A DNA stretch of 15,990 nt from contig CANJXD010000072.1 in assembly GCA_947478535.1 (NCBI GenBank), positions 1 through 15,990 of the forward strand. The letters run 5' to 3'. The stretch's first letter is position 1. Every line of letters starts with the position of its first letter. Both the position numbers and the translations under genes were made by a program. This stretch comes from Acetobacteraceae bacterium (lineage in GTDB: Bacteria; Pseudomonadota; Alphaproteobacteria; Acetobacterales; Acetobacteraceae). This document shows, one piece after another, positions 1-6,795 of this stretch. Under the pieces are notes generated by a model that was not told where the DNA came from, ran no database searches, and was given only the letters and a program-made list of their open reading frames with translations.

Positions 1-337
1 GCGCCCGACGCAATGGGAAGCCGCGCTGACGATGAATCTCGGCGCCTTCACCACGCTGCGCCGCATCATCCTGCCGCAGAGCTGGCGGGTGATCCTGCCG
101 CCCTCCATCGTGCATGTGCTGTCCATGGTGAAGGAGACGTCGCTGGTCAGCCAGATCGGCTTCATCGAGGTGACCTTCGCCGCGAAGATGCTGACGCAGC
201 GCGGCTTTTCCGCGCTGCTCACCTATGGCAGCGCGCTGGTGCTGTATTTCTGCGTCAGCTTCGTGCTCGCCAATCTCGGCCGCTGGGCCGAACGCCGCCT
301 TACAAGCCGGACTGTTTCATCGCTGCCCGCAGCATAG
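1..337 (+). CDS. Amino-acid ABC transporter permease, C-terminal part (5' truncated)
   Basis: This is the 3' end of an inner-membrane permease of the polar amino-acid ABC family (HisM/GlnP type), read in frame from base 2 to the TAG at 335-337. The first visible residues, QWEAALTMNLG followed by TLRRIILPQ, form the EAA loop that docks on the ATPase. It is followed by a helix around VKETSLVSQIGFIE and a last hydrophobic membrane segment (SALLTYGSALVLYFCVSF). The protein ends with a basic tail, RWAERRL, plus eleven further residues. Those eleven codons lie antisense inside the 3' end of the converging lyase gene, so the tail may be acquired (see findings). The matching ATPase may be the one at 4173, and the binding protein is presumably upstream of the window. 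The family call is firm; the substrate is unknown. Confidence 0.85.
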   Translation, partial: RPTQWEAALTMNLGAFTTLRRIILPQSWRVILPPSIVHVLSMVKETSLVSQIGFIEVTFAAKMLTQRGFSALLTYGSALVLYFCVSFVLANLGRWAERRLTSRTVSSLPAA

Positions 338-1232
338 CGGCTTCCGCGGCGTCCACCGGTGGCTGCGGCGGCCGCACGGCGGGGCAGGGGATGATGCCCA
401 TCTCGGCCAGGCAGAATTTCAGTCGCGCCGTTGCCCGCCCGCCCGGCGGCGCGCCGTAGATCGCCTCCGCCAGCGGCTCCAGCTTCTCATGCAGCGCCCG
501 CGCGCCCGGCAGGTCATTCGCCCGCACCGCGGCATCCAGCGCCACGATCTCATCCGGCATCAGGTCGGCCAGCGAGACCAGCGACCCATCGGAGCCATGC
601 ACATAGCAGGCGAACAGATGCTCATCGCCGGAAGCACACACCGCCACATCGGGCCGCTTCACGCGCACCTGCCGGCGCAGCGCGTCATAGCCATCCACTT
701 CCCACCCGCCTTCCTTGATGCCCACCACCTCCGGGATATCCAGCAGCGCATCCAGCGTTTCCGGGGAAAACCCCATCCGACCGGCCGCGTGATGCGCCTG
801 GAACAGCCAGAGCGGCATGCCCGGCACGGCGGCGGCGATGGTGCGGTGATGCAGCAGGGATTGCGCGGTGGTATGCGCCAGCGCGAAGCTGTTGGGCAGG
901 AACACCATCACGGCATCGGCGCCGGCCTCCCGCGCTTCCCTCGCCTGTTCCGCCGCCTCCAGGCTGTTCTCGCCATTCACGCCGGCGACGACGATATGCG
1001 TCGCCCCCACGGCCCTCACGGTCATCCGGACGGCGCGCCGTTTCTCGCCGCGGGTGATGACGAAATTCTCTCCGGCATGGCCGTTGATCAGCACGCCCGC
1101 GATGCCCGGCCGCTGCACGCAATGCGCGGTGTGGTTCGCATAGGCCTGCCAATCCACCGTGAAATCGGCGTGCATCGGCAGCACGGTGGAGGGATAGATG
1201 CCGTGGAAGCGGGACGCGCCTTCGGGGATCAT
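300..1232 (-). CDS. DapA/NanA-superfamily (dihydrodipicolinate synthase-like) lyase
   Basis: This is a 310-residue class I aldolase-fold protein of the DapA/N-acetylneuraminate lyase superfamily. These enzymes cleave, condense or deaminate 2-keto acids through a Schiff base. The GxxGE motif appears as GHAGE at residues 51-55, and the Schiff-base lysine is K173 in GIKEGG. The usual YNxP tyrosine position reads LFQAHH (F144), and the TPYY tyrosine region reads LPNSF, so this is unlikely to be a true dihydrodipicolinate synthase. It is the last gene of a minus-strand operon; its ATG overlaps the TGA of the flavin oxidase gene (1229-1232). The context suggests it acts on the keto or imino acid released by the upstream amine dehydrogenase. 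DapA-family proteins do this in hydroxyproline breakdown (pyrroline-4-hydroxy-2-carboxylate deaminase). That parallel is an inference; the substrate is unknown. Confidence 0.85.
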   Translation of the reverse strand: MIPEGASRFHGIYPSTVLPMHADFTVDWQAYANHTAHCVQRPGIAGVLINGHAGENFVITRGEKRRAVRMTVRAVGATHIVVAGVNGENSLEAAEQAREAREAGADAVMVFLPNSFALAHTTAQSLLHHRTIAAAVPGMPLWLFQAHHAAGRMGFSPETLDALLDIPEVVGIKEGGWEVDGYDALRRQVRVKRPDVAVCASGDEHLFACYVHGSDGSLVSLADLMPDEIVALDAAVRANDLPGARALHEKLEPLAEAIYGAPPGGRATARLKFCLAEMGIIPCPAVRPPQPPVDAAEAAMLRAAMKQSGL

Positions 1233-2344
1233 GCGGCGATGTCTTTCGTCAGCAATCGGTCGATGGGAAACAGCGGCAATTCGGGGTTCTGTCCAAGAAT
1301 CGCCTGCGCCAGCAGCTTCCCGAAATAGGGGCCGCTCGTGTAGCCGGAATGCACGCTGCCGATGATCCAGCCATCGGCCACGCCGGGGATGGGGCCGATG
1401 GCCGGCAGCGCGTCCGCCGTCTCCGCTTCCAGCCCCAGCCAGGCGCGCACCACGCGCGCATCCCGCAGCGCCGGGATGGTGTGGGCCGCGAGCCGCACAT
1501 TGCCGAGGAAGCTGTCCGGCTTCACCGCCAGCCCGCCCCGCACCCGATCACCGATCCCCTGCCACCCGCCGCCAATCAGCACCGTGCCATTCGCATACTG
1601 CTTCAGGCTCAGCAGGCCGGAGGCCACGCCCAGTACCGTCCGCATCACCGGCGGCAGCCGTTCCGTGACGACGAGCTGATTGATCAGCACCTTGATCGGC
1701 AGGTCGATGCCGAGCCAGCCTGCCATGTCCTGCAGCCACACCCCGCCCGCCAGCACGATGCGGCGCGCCCGCAGCGCGCCCTGCGCCGTGTCCAGCGTGA
1801 AGCCCTGGCCCTGGTCGATGCCACGCACCGCGCAATTCTCCCGCAGGTCCACGCCGGCACGCAGCAGCGCCGGGCGGAAGGCGCGGCCGGTCAGATACGC
1901 GCTGGTGAATCCATCGATCGGGCAATGCCCCGCCAGCACCGCCTTGTCGGACAGCCCCGGCTCGATCTCCCGCGCCCGCTCGGCGCTGATGAGCTCGATC
2001 GGCGCACCGGCGAGGCGGCGGTAATGCGCGCGCTCCCGCAGCATCGCCACTTCATGCTCGGTGAAGGCGACGGAGAGGCCCGGGCAATCGACGGCCAGCA
2101 CATGCCCGCCGTCGCACCACTCGCCCATCCGCATCCACATCGCATGCGCGCGCAAGGCGTAGGGGATCAGCGCCGCGCGCGTCATCTGCATGGTCAGCGT
2201 GCCGGCATTGACGCCGGAGGCCTCGCGGCAGATCGCGCCACGATCCAGCAGCGCCACCGTCATGCCGCCGCGCGCGAGATGCAGCGCCGTGCTGCACCCC
2301 ATCACCCCCGCACCGATGACGGCGACATCGACGCTCTCGGTCAT
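1229..2344 (-). CDS. FAD-dependent amine/D-amino-acid oxidase-like subunit (HcnC/OoxB type)
   Basis: This is a 371-residue DAO-family flavoprotein. The N-terminal dinucleotide-binding motif is GAGVMG at residues 11-16 after a VDVAVI strand. It is followed by ASGVNAG (42-48), typical of the glycine oxidase/DadA group. The C-terminal FAD-contact motif HSGYTSGP begins at about residue 332. A longer open frame exists upstream to 2908, but the ATG at 2344 is chosen. It places the Rossmann motif at the usual distance and overlaps the upstream stop by 4 bp (ATGA at 2341-2344). With the next two upstream genes it forms the three-subunit set known from hydrogen cyanide synthase (HcnABC), opine oxidases (OoxAB) and D-hydroxyproline dehydrogenases. 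In these complexes this subunit oxidises the amine and passes electrons to the partner subunits. The substrate cannot be read from sequence. Confidence 0.88.
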   Translation of the reverse strand: MTESVDVAVIGAGVMGCSTALHLARGGMTVALLDRGAICREASGVNAGTLTMQMTRAALIPYALRAHAMWMRMGEWCDGGHVLAVDCPGLSVAFTEHEVAMLRERAHYRRLAGAPIELISAERAREIEPGLSDKAVLAGHCPIDGFTSAYLTGRAFRPALLRAGVDLRENCAVRGIDQGQGFTLDTAQGALRARRIVLAGGVWLQDMAGWLGIDLPIKVLINQLVVTERLPPVMRTVLGVASGLLSLKQYANGTVLIGGGWQGIGDRVRGGLAVKPDSFLGNVRLAAHTIPALRDARVVRAWLGLEAETADALPAIGPIPGVADGWIIGSVHSGYTSGPYFGKLLAQAILGQNPELPLFPIDRLLTKDIAA

Positions 2345-3789
2345 ATCGGTGCAGCCTTCGGCACCGGGATGTCCGCATAGTCGAAATCGCCCAGCAGCGC
2401 CTCCATCGGTACTGGCCGCAGCGGCAGGCGGCCTGTCGCGAAGCCCGCCTTTTCTCGCCCACCGACCAGGGCGCCGATGATCTCCGCCGCAGTCTCCCCA
2501 CAAAGGCGCCCCTGGCAGGGCCCCATGCCGCAGCGCGTGAACTGCTTCACCTGGTTCATCTCCGCCGCACCATCGGCGACGGCCCCCTCGATCTCCTCGC
2601 GCGTCACGCCTTCGCAGCGGCAGATGATGGTCTCTGGCGGGATGCTGGCGACGAGGGCCGGCCGCAGCGCCATCATCGCCGCCATCGCGCCGCCCGCCTT
2701 CGCCGCGCGATCGAACTCCGCCAGCGCGCCCACCCGCGCCGCGCCATGCGCCGCCGCGTCCAGCAGCCCGAGGTCGCGCAGCGCCGCCAGTGCCGCGAGC
2801 CGGCCGGAAGCCGGCGCCGCCGCCGCGCCGCGCACCCCGGCGCCATCGCCCGCGGCATAGAGCCGGGCGATGCTCGTGCGTCGGTCGGCATCCAGCACCG
2901 GCACCCAACCGCCCTCGGCCGGCGCGTAGCGATGCGCGGCGCGGAAGGCGCGGGTCGCCTCCGTCCCCGGCACCAGGCCATGCCCGACGCAGAGCGAATC
3001 ACAGGCGATGCGGCGCGGCGGGCCCCCTTCCAGCGGCGCCACCGCCACCGCGTGCAGCACATCATCGCCATGCGCCGAGACAACGCGATGCCCGGCCAGC
3101 ACCGGGACGCCCTTGGCCAGCAGGGCCGCCCGCCAGGCGGCGCCGCGCGCCAGCAGGTCCGGTCGCGCCGCCAGCGCGGGCAGGGCCCGCAGCCACTCAC
3201 CCGCCGTCGCGAGGTCCGCCACCGCCGCCACCTGCCCGCCATTCGCCGCGATCTTGTAGGCCACGGCATAGAGCAGCGGCCCGGCGCCCGCGATGACAAC
3301 GCGGCGCCCCGGCAGCACGCCATTCGCCTTCAACAGGATCGTCGCCGCCGCCAGCCCGATCACCCCCGGGAGCGTCCATCCCGGGAAGGCGATGATGCGT
3401 TCATGCGTGCCGCTCGCCAGCACCAGCGCCCGCGCTTCCATGGCAACCGCGCTGCCGTCGGGCGCCAGCGCGTCGATGCGGAAGGGCGCGGGTTCGTTCC
3501 CCACGGGCCGATCCCCCAACGGCACCAGCGGCCCGCCGCCGACACCCCAGACCCGATGCCCCGTCCGCACCTCCGCGCCGCTGGCCGCCAGCGCGGCACG
3601 CAGCGCGTCCCCCGCGCGCCGGTCAGCATCCACGGGCATCCCGAATCCCGGCGGTGGCGCGCGGTATACCTGCCCGCCTGGCGCGGGGCTCTCCTCGAAC
3701 AAGACGACGCGCGCGCCGCGCCGCGCCGCTTCCGTCGCCGCTGCCATCCCCGCCGGCCCGCCGCCCAGGACCGCGAGATCGGCGATCAT
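2341..3789 (-). CDS. NAD(P)/FAD-dependent oxidoreductase with BFD-like [2Fe-2S] C-terminus (HcnB/OoxA type)
   Basis: This is a 482-residue subunit of the same dehydrogenase complex. An FAD-binding Rossmann motif, GGGPAG, lies at residues 9-14. The segment ASGTHERIIAFPGW follows at about 125-138, and a second nucleotide-binding motif, GAGPLL, at 168-173. The C-terminal third carries a bacterioferritin-associated-ferredoxin-like cluster domain: CRC at 390-392, then CGMGPC with cysteines at 420 and 425, and another cysteine at 430. This layout is characteristic of HcnB/OoxA alpha subunits, which relay electrons rather than bind the amine. The ATG at 3789 overlaps the TGA of the ferredoxin-like gene (ATGA, 3786-3789). 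The frame is open further upstream to 3876, but that extension has no family features. Confidence 0.9.
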   Translation of the reverse strand: MIADLAVLGGGPAGMAAATEAARRGARVVLFEESPAPGGQVYRAPPPGFGMPVDADRRAGDALRAALAASGAEVRTGHRVWGVGGGPLVPLGDRPVGNEPAPFRIDALAPDGSAVAMEARALVLASGTHERIIAFPGWTLPGVIGLAAATILLKANGVLPGRRVVIAGAGPLLYAVAYKIAANGGQVAAVADLATAGEWLRALPALAARPDLLARGAAWRAALLAKGVPVLAGHRVVSAHGDDVLHAVAVAPLEGGPPRRIACDSLCVGHGLVPGTEATRAFRAAHRYAPAEGGWVPVLDADRRTSIARLYAAGDGAGVRGAAAAPASGRLAALAALRDLGLLDAAAHGAARVGALAEFDRAAKAGGAMAAMMALRPALVASIPPETIICRCEGVTREEIEGAVADGAAEMNQVKQFTRCGMGPCQGRLCGETAAEIIGALVGGREKAGFATGRLPLRPVPMEALLGDFDYADIPVPKAAPI

Positions 3790-4100
3790 GCCCCAGTCAC
3801 CACGATGCCCGCGCGCACCGGCACCAGGCAAGATTGTGCCAGCCTGCCATCCACCCGCACCAGGCATTGCTGGCACACGCCCATCATGCAGAGCGCCGCG
3901 CGCGGTCGCGCGGCATCGAGGCCTTCGCCGAGGCGTCGTATATCGGATGCGATCAGCGCCGCGGCGAGGCTTTCCCCCGCCGGCGCAGTGATCGTCATCC
4001 CCTCAAAGGTGAAGGAAACCGGCTCGGGCCGCGTGATGCCCGCGATGCGAAGGTCTTGTGCCACGCGCCCGAGCATATCCACCCGGGCGCTTGCGTCCAT
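3786..4100 (-). CDS. Small [2Fe-2S]-binding subunit (HcnA type)
   Basis: This is a 104-residue protein with one plant-type ferredoxin cluster motif: C71-x4-C76-x2-C79 and C91 (CMMGVCQQC, then SC). Size and motif match HcnA-like gamma subunits, which pair with HcnB/HcnC-type flavoproteins. The start at 4100 is supported by a perfect AAGGAGG directly upstream (4110 to 4104 on the minus strand), although the gap to the ATG is only 3 nt. An in-frame start at 4154 would add 18 arginine-rich residues and is not favoured. This is the first gene of the four-gene minus-strand operon, so transcription probably starts in the short divergent gap at 4101-4172. Confidence 0.87.
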   Translation of the reverse strand: MDASARVDMLGRVAQDLRIAGITRPEPVSFTFEGMTITAPAGESLAAALIASDIRRLGEGLDAARPRAALCMMGVCQQCLVRVDGRLAQSCLVPVRAGIVVTGA

Positions 4101-4172
4101 GCCCCTCCTTCGCGCTTGACGAAGCCGCCCGCGCCGATGACGCTCCGCCTGCACGATAGGGGATGACGGGAT
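4101..4172. promoter_or_regulatory. Divergent intergenic region between the dehydrogenase operon and the ABC ATPase gene
   Basis: This 72-bp gap separates two divergent start codons and must hold at least part of the control for the minus-strand operon. The plus strand contains TTGACG at 4116-4121, a good -35-like hexamer, but no convincing -10 lies 16-18 nt downstream. I see no clear palindrome. The promoter assignment is by position only. Confidence 0.35.
4104..4110 (-). promoter_or_regulatory. Consensus Shine-Dalgarno for the HcnA-like gene
   Basis: The minus strand reads AAGGAGG, a full match to the anti-Shine-Dalgarno complement, 3 nt before the ATG at 4100. It is the strongest ribosome site in the window. 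It decides the start of the first gene of the amine dehydrogenase operon over the in-frame ATG at 4154. Confidence 0.65.
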
Positions 4173-4913
4173 TTGGCCTTCCTCGCGCTGGATGGACTGA
4201 CAGCAAGCTATGGCGGGCGCGGCGACGTGCTGCGCGAGGTGTCACTTGCCGTCGCAAAGGGCGAAGTCGTCGGCCTCATCGGGCCTTCGGGCTCGGGCAA
4301 ATCGTCCCTGCTGCGCGCGCTCGTCGGCCTGCTGAAGCCGCGCGCCGGCAGCGTGACCATTGGTGGGCAGCCCGTGGACTACGCCAGCCGCGCCAGCCTG
4401 CGGGCGGCGCGCGATCGCTTTGCCATCGTCTTCCAGCAATACAACCTGTTCCAGAACATGACGGCGCTGCGCAACGTCTGCATCGCGCCGACGCTGGTGA
4501 AGAAGCGGGACGCGAAAGCCGTGGAGGCCGAGGCGCGCGCGCTGCTCGGCAAGGTAGGCCTGGCGCAGAAGGTGGATGCCTATCCGGATGAACTGTCCGG
4601 CGGCCAGCAGCAGCGTGTCGCCATCGCCCGCGCGCTGGCGCTGAAGCCGGATATCCTGCTGCTGGATGAAGTGACCAGCGCGCTCGACCCCGAATTGGTG
4701 ACGGAAGTGCTGGATACCATCCGCGCGCTGCACGCCGACGGCATGACGATGCTCATCGTCAGCCATGAGATGGCATTCATCCGCGAGGTCGCTACCACCG
4801 TGGTCTTCATGGATGCCGGCCGCATCGTCGAAGTGGGCCCGCCCGCGCAGATTTTCGGCGCCCCCCGCAGCGACCGCCTGAAAGATTTCACGGCGAAAAT
4901 TCTTCGCCACTAG
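4173..4913 (+). CDS. Polar amino-acid ABC transporter ATP-binding protein
   Basis: This is a 246-residue ABC ATPase of the GlnQ/HisP family that powers amino-acid uptake at the inner membrane. The A-loop tyrosine is Y13. The Walker A motif is GPSGSGKS at 38-45, the Q-loop QQYNLF is near 88-93, the signature LSGGQ is at 141-145, Walker B ILLLDE is at 161-166, and the switch histidine is H198. The start is TTG at 4173. An in-frame TGA lies at 4164-4166, no ATG is available, and the next GTG would remove the A-loop tyrosine. GGGGA-rich sequence about 10 nt upstream could serve the ribosome. The gene lies 12 bp before the DUF6282-type hydrolase gene and is probably co-transcribed with it. It may partner the permease at 1-337, now separated from it by the minus-strand cassette. 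Confidence 0.93.
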   Translation: MAFLALDGLTASYGGRGDVLREVSLAVAKGEVVGLIGPSGSGKSSLLRALVGLLKPRAGSVTIGGQPVDYASRASLRAARDRFAIVFQQYNLFQNMTALRNVCIAPTLVKKRDAKAVEAEARALLGKVGLAQKVDAYPDELSGGQQQRVAIARALALKPDILLLDEVTSALDPELVTEVLDTIRALHADGMTMLIVSHEMAFIREVATTVVFMDAGRIVEVGPPAQIFGAPRSDRLKDFTAKILRH

Positions 4914-4925
4914 AAAGGACACACG

Positions 4926-5831
4926 ATGCCTTGGACGCCGCCTGGTACCCATCTTCTGAAGGGCGCGATCGACGTCCACGTCCATTGCGCGCCGCATTTG
5001 AGCGGCCGCAGCGTGAATGTGTTCGAGGCCGTGCGGCAGGCCGCCGCCGCGGGCATGCGCGCCATCGGCATCATGTGCAATTTCCAGAACACCTCCGGCT
5101 TCGCGGCCCTGGCGAATGACGAACTCGGCCATCTCGGCTGCCACGCCTTCGGCGGTCTCATCATGCAGCCCACCGCCGGCGGCGTGACGCTGGAGGCCGC
5201 CCGCACCGCGCTCGGCTATGGCTACGGCCCCGGCACCGGTGCCCGCTTCGTGTCCCTCCCTACGCATCACACGCGGTTCATCGCGGAGAAGGAAGGCCGT
5301 TCCCCCGCTTTCCTGGAGACCACCTTTTCCGTCCCCGCGCATGGCCGCGTGCCCGACCCCGTGCCCGCCATCATGGAGCTTTGCGCCGCGCGCGATGTGG
5401 TCTTCGATTGCGGCCATGTCTCGGGCGATGAGGCCGTGGCTCTGGCGCAGGAGGCGAAGCGCCGTGGCGTCACGCGCCTGCGCAGCCACGGGTCGCGCTA
5501 CACCCGCGACCAGATCGCGGAGATCGTGGCCCTCGGTGGCTATGTCGAGTTGTCCTTCTTCATCCTCACCCACGCCACGCAGGTGGGGCTGACCCATGTG
5601 GATGAGGAAAAGCACCGCATCGCCGGCGGCGCCACGATCCAGGATTTCGCCCCCCGCATCCGCGCGGCGGGCGAACGCTGCATCCTGTCTTCCGACGCCG
5701 GCGTCTACCTGCTGCCGCCACCGGTGGAGGCGTTTCGCGAATACCTCCTGCTGGTGCAGAGCGAGGGCTTCAGCGACGCCGAATTGCGCCGGATGACGCA
5801 GGACAATCCGGTGGCACTGTTCGGCCTTTAA
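4926..5831 (+). CDS. DUF6282-type, amidohydrolase-superfamily metal-dependent hydrolase
   Basis: This 301-residue protein opens with the amidohydrolase metal motif IDVHVHCAPH (D16, H18, H20). It has further candidate ligands: H164 in FDCGH, H188 in RSHGS and D257 in SSDAG, laid out like a TIM-barrel hydrolase. The HVHCAPH opening and the small size resemble proteins annotated as DUF6282; I recall this rather than having checked it. The start is supported by AAAGGA at 4914-4919. The stop overlaps the converging stress-protein gene by 3 bp. The position just after an amino-acid ABC ATPase suggests hydrolysis of an amide, lactam or ester bond in the imported compound or its breakdown product. 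No substrate can be named. Confidence 0.75.
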   Translation: MPWTPPGTHLLKGAIDVHVHCAPHLSGRSVNVFEAVRQAAAAGMRAIGIMCNFQNTSGFAALANDELGHLGCHAFGGLIMQPTAGGVTLEAARTALGYGYGPGTGARFVSLPTHHTRFIAEKEGRSPAFLETTFSVPAHGRVPDPVPAIMELCAARDVVFDCGHVSGDEAVALAQEAKRRGVTRLRSHGSRYTRDQIAEIVALGGYVELSFFILTHATQVGLTHVDEEKHRIAGGATIQDFAPRIRAAGERCILSSDAGVYLLPPPVEAFREYLLLVQSEGFSDAELRRMTQDNPVALFGL

Positions 5832-6673
5832 TGCGCCAGTAGCACCGGCACCGTCATGCGGGCCAGCATCCCCCGCGTGACGCCCCCCAGCACCATCTCC
5901 CGCAGCCGGGAATGGCCGTAGGCGCCCATCACCAGCAGCTCCGCCCCGATGTCGGAGGCGGTGTTCAGCAGCACATCCGCCTCCTTCACATCGGAGGAAA
6001 GGATGTGCTGCGCCATCGCGGTGATGCCGTGGCGGGACAGGTGCAGCGCGATATCGGCGGCCGGCACCTGGCCATGCCCACCGATCCCCTGCCGCGGATT
6101 GACCGCCAGCACCCGCACCTGCGCCGCTTCCGCCATCAGGGGCAGCGCGTCGTGCACGGCGCGCGTCGCCTCCTTGCTCGCATTCCAGCCCACCAGCACG
6201 GTATCCGGCGCCGCGTTGAAGCGCCCGGCATAGGGCAGCATCAGCACCGGCCGGCCGGAGGTGAACAACACGGCTTCCAGGATCATCTCATTCATCGCCG
6301 CCAGCATCGTGTCCGGCTCCGGCTGCCCGAGCACGGCCAGGTCGGCGTAGCGCGCATGCAACGCCACGGCTTCCGCCGGCATTCCCATGGTTTCGCGCCA
6401 TTCGCCCTGGATGCCGTCGCGGCGGATGCGCTCCTCGAAGGCCGCGCGCATCCGCGCCGCCTCAGCTTGCGCATCCTCCCGCAGCCGTTGCAGCAGCAGG
6501 CCGAGCGCCGCGCCGCCCATGTCGGAGGTCAGGCCGTTCGGCAGCCCGGCCTCCACCGCCATCAGCCCCACCAGATGCGCCCCGTGCCTTGCCGCCAGCG
6601 CCGCTGCATAGCCCAGCCGCGCCATCGCCTGTGGCGAGCCATCGAGATGAACCAGCAGATCCTTCAGCGCCAC
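5828..6673 (-). CDS. Tandem-domain universal stress protein (UspA family)
   Basis: This is a 281-residue cytoplasmic protein with two UspA-like halves. The first begins DLLVHLDGSP; the second starts near TVLVGWNASKEATRAV. The second half ends with the nucleotide-binding loop GAYGHSRLREMVLGGVT from about residue 250, where GG replaces the usual GS/GT. This variant is common in tandem Usp proteins. A GTG start at 6673 is chosen because it lies just before the first beta strand, with GGAG about 9 nt upstream. The longer open frame to 6811 encodes a cysteine/arginine-rich extension unlike the family. The gene is divergent from the AtzG-like gene. An FNR/FixK-type palindrome and a TACAAT hexamer lie upstream, pointing to induction under low oxygen. 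Confidence 0.88.
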   Translation of the reverse strand: MALKDLLVHLDGSPQAMARLGYAAALAARHGAHLVGLMAVEAGLPNGLTSDMGGAALGLLLQRLREDAQAEAARMRAAFEERIRRDGIQGEWRETMGMPAEAVALHARYADLAVLGQPEPDTMLAAMNEMILEAVLFTSGRPVLMLPYAGRFNAAPDTVLVGWNASKEATRAVHDALPLMAEAAQVRVLAVNPRQGIGGHGQVPAADIALHLSRHGITAMAQHILSSDVKEADVLLNTASDIGAELLVMGAYGHSRLREMVLGGVTRGMLARMTVPVLLAH

Positions 6674-6694
6674 GGCCTGATGCTCCGGTTGCTC

Positions 6695-6700
6695 ATTGTA
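6695..6700 (-). promoter_or_regulatory. Candidate -10 element of the universal stress protein gene
   Basis: The minus strand reads TACAAT, five of six matches to the sigma-70 -10 consensus, about 22 nt before the GTG at 6673. No -35 hexamer sits at the proper distance, as expected of an activator-dependent promoter. The spacing to the upstream FNR-like box is wider than in a standard class II promoter. Confidence 0.4.
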
Positions 6701-6733
6701 AGAGCAGACTGCGCGCCATCGCGGCTTGGGTCC

Positions 6734-6747
6734 TTGATCGGCGTCAA
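6734..6747 (-). promoter_or_regulatory. FNR/FixK-type anaerobox
   Basis: The minus strand reads TTGACGCCGATCAA, a 14-bp dyad fitting TTGA(C/T)-N4-(A/G)TCAA, the site bound by FNR/FixK regulators in Alphaproteobacteria. Its centre is about 67 nt upstream of the stress-protein start and about 55 nt upstream of the divergent AtzG-like start. Universal stress genes are known members of such regulons in several proteobacteria. If the TACAAT at 6695-6700 is the -10, the site is centred near -52, one helical turn off the usual -41. Confidence 0.55.
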
Positions 6748-6795
6748 ATCCAGTGGCTTTCCCTGCGCGGCACGGCGCTTGCCTGCCCCGGCGGC

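Noticed and set aside
300..1232. Lysine-biosynthesis dihydrodipicolinate synthase (dapA)
   Set aside because: The active-site tyrosine regions differ from DapA and the gene sits in a catabolic operon, so only the superfamily can be named.
1229..4100. Hydrogen cyanide synthase (hcnABC) as the identity of the three-subunit enzyme
   Set aside because: Subunit order and motifs match the superfamily, but a DapA-like fourth gene and amino-acid ABC genes point to catabolism. Opine and hydroxyproline dehydrogenases share the same architecture, so the name hcn is not justified.
1349..4119. Long plus-strand open frames (343 and 457 codons)
   Set aside because: They run antisense to the well-supported flavin dehydrogenase operon and show only Arg/His/Pro-rich shadow composition.
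4242..5615. A 457-codon minus-strand open frame
   Set aside because: It is antisense to the ABC ATPase and the DUF6282-type gene, both of which carry clear catalytic motifs. The translation is His/Gly/Ala-rich shadow sequence.
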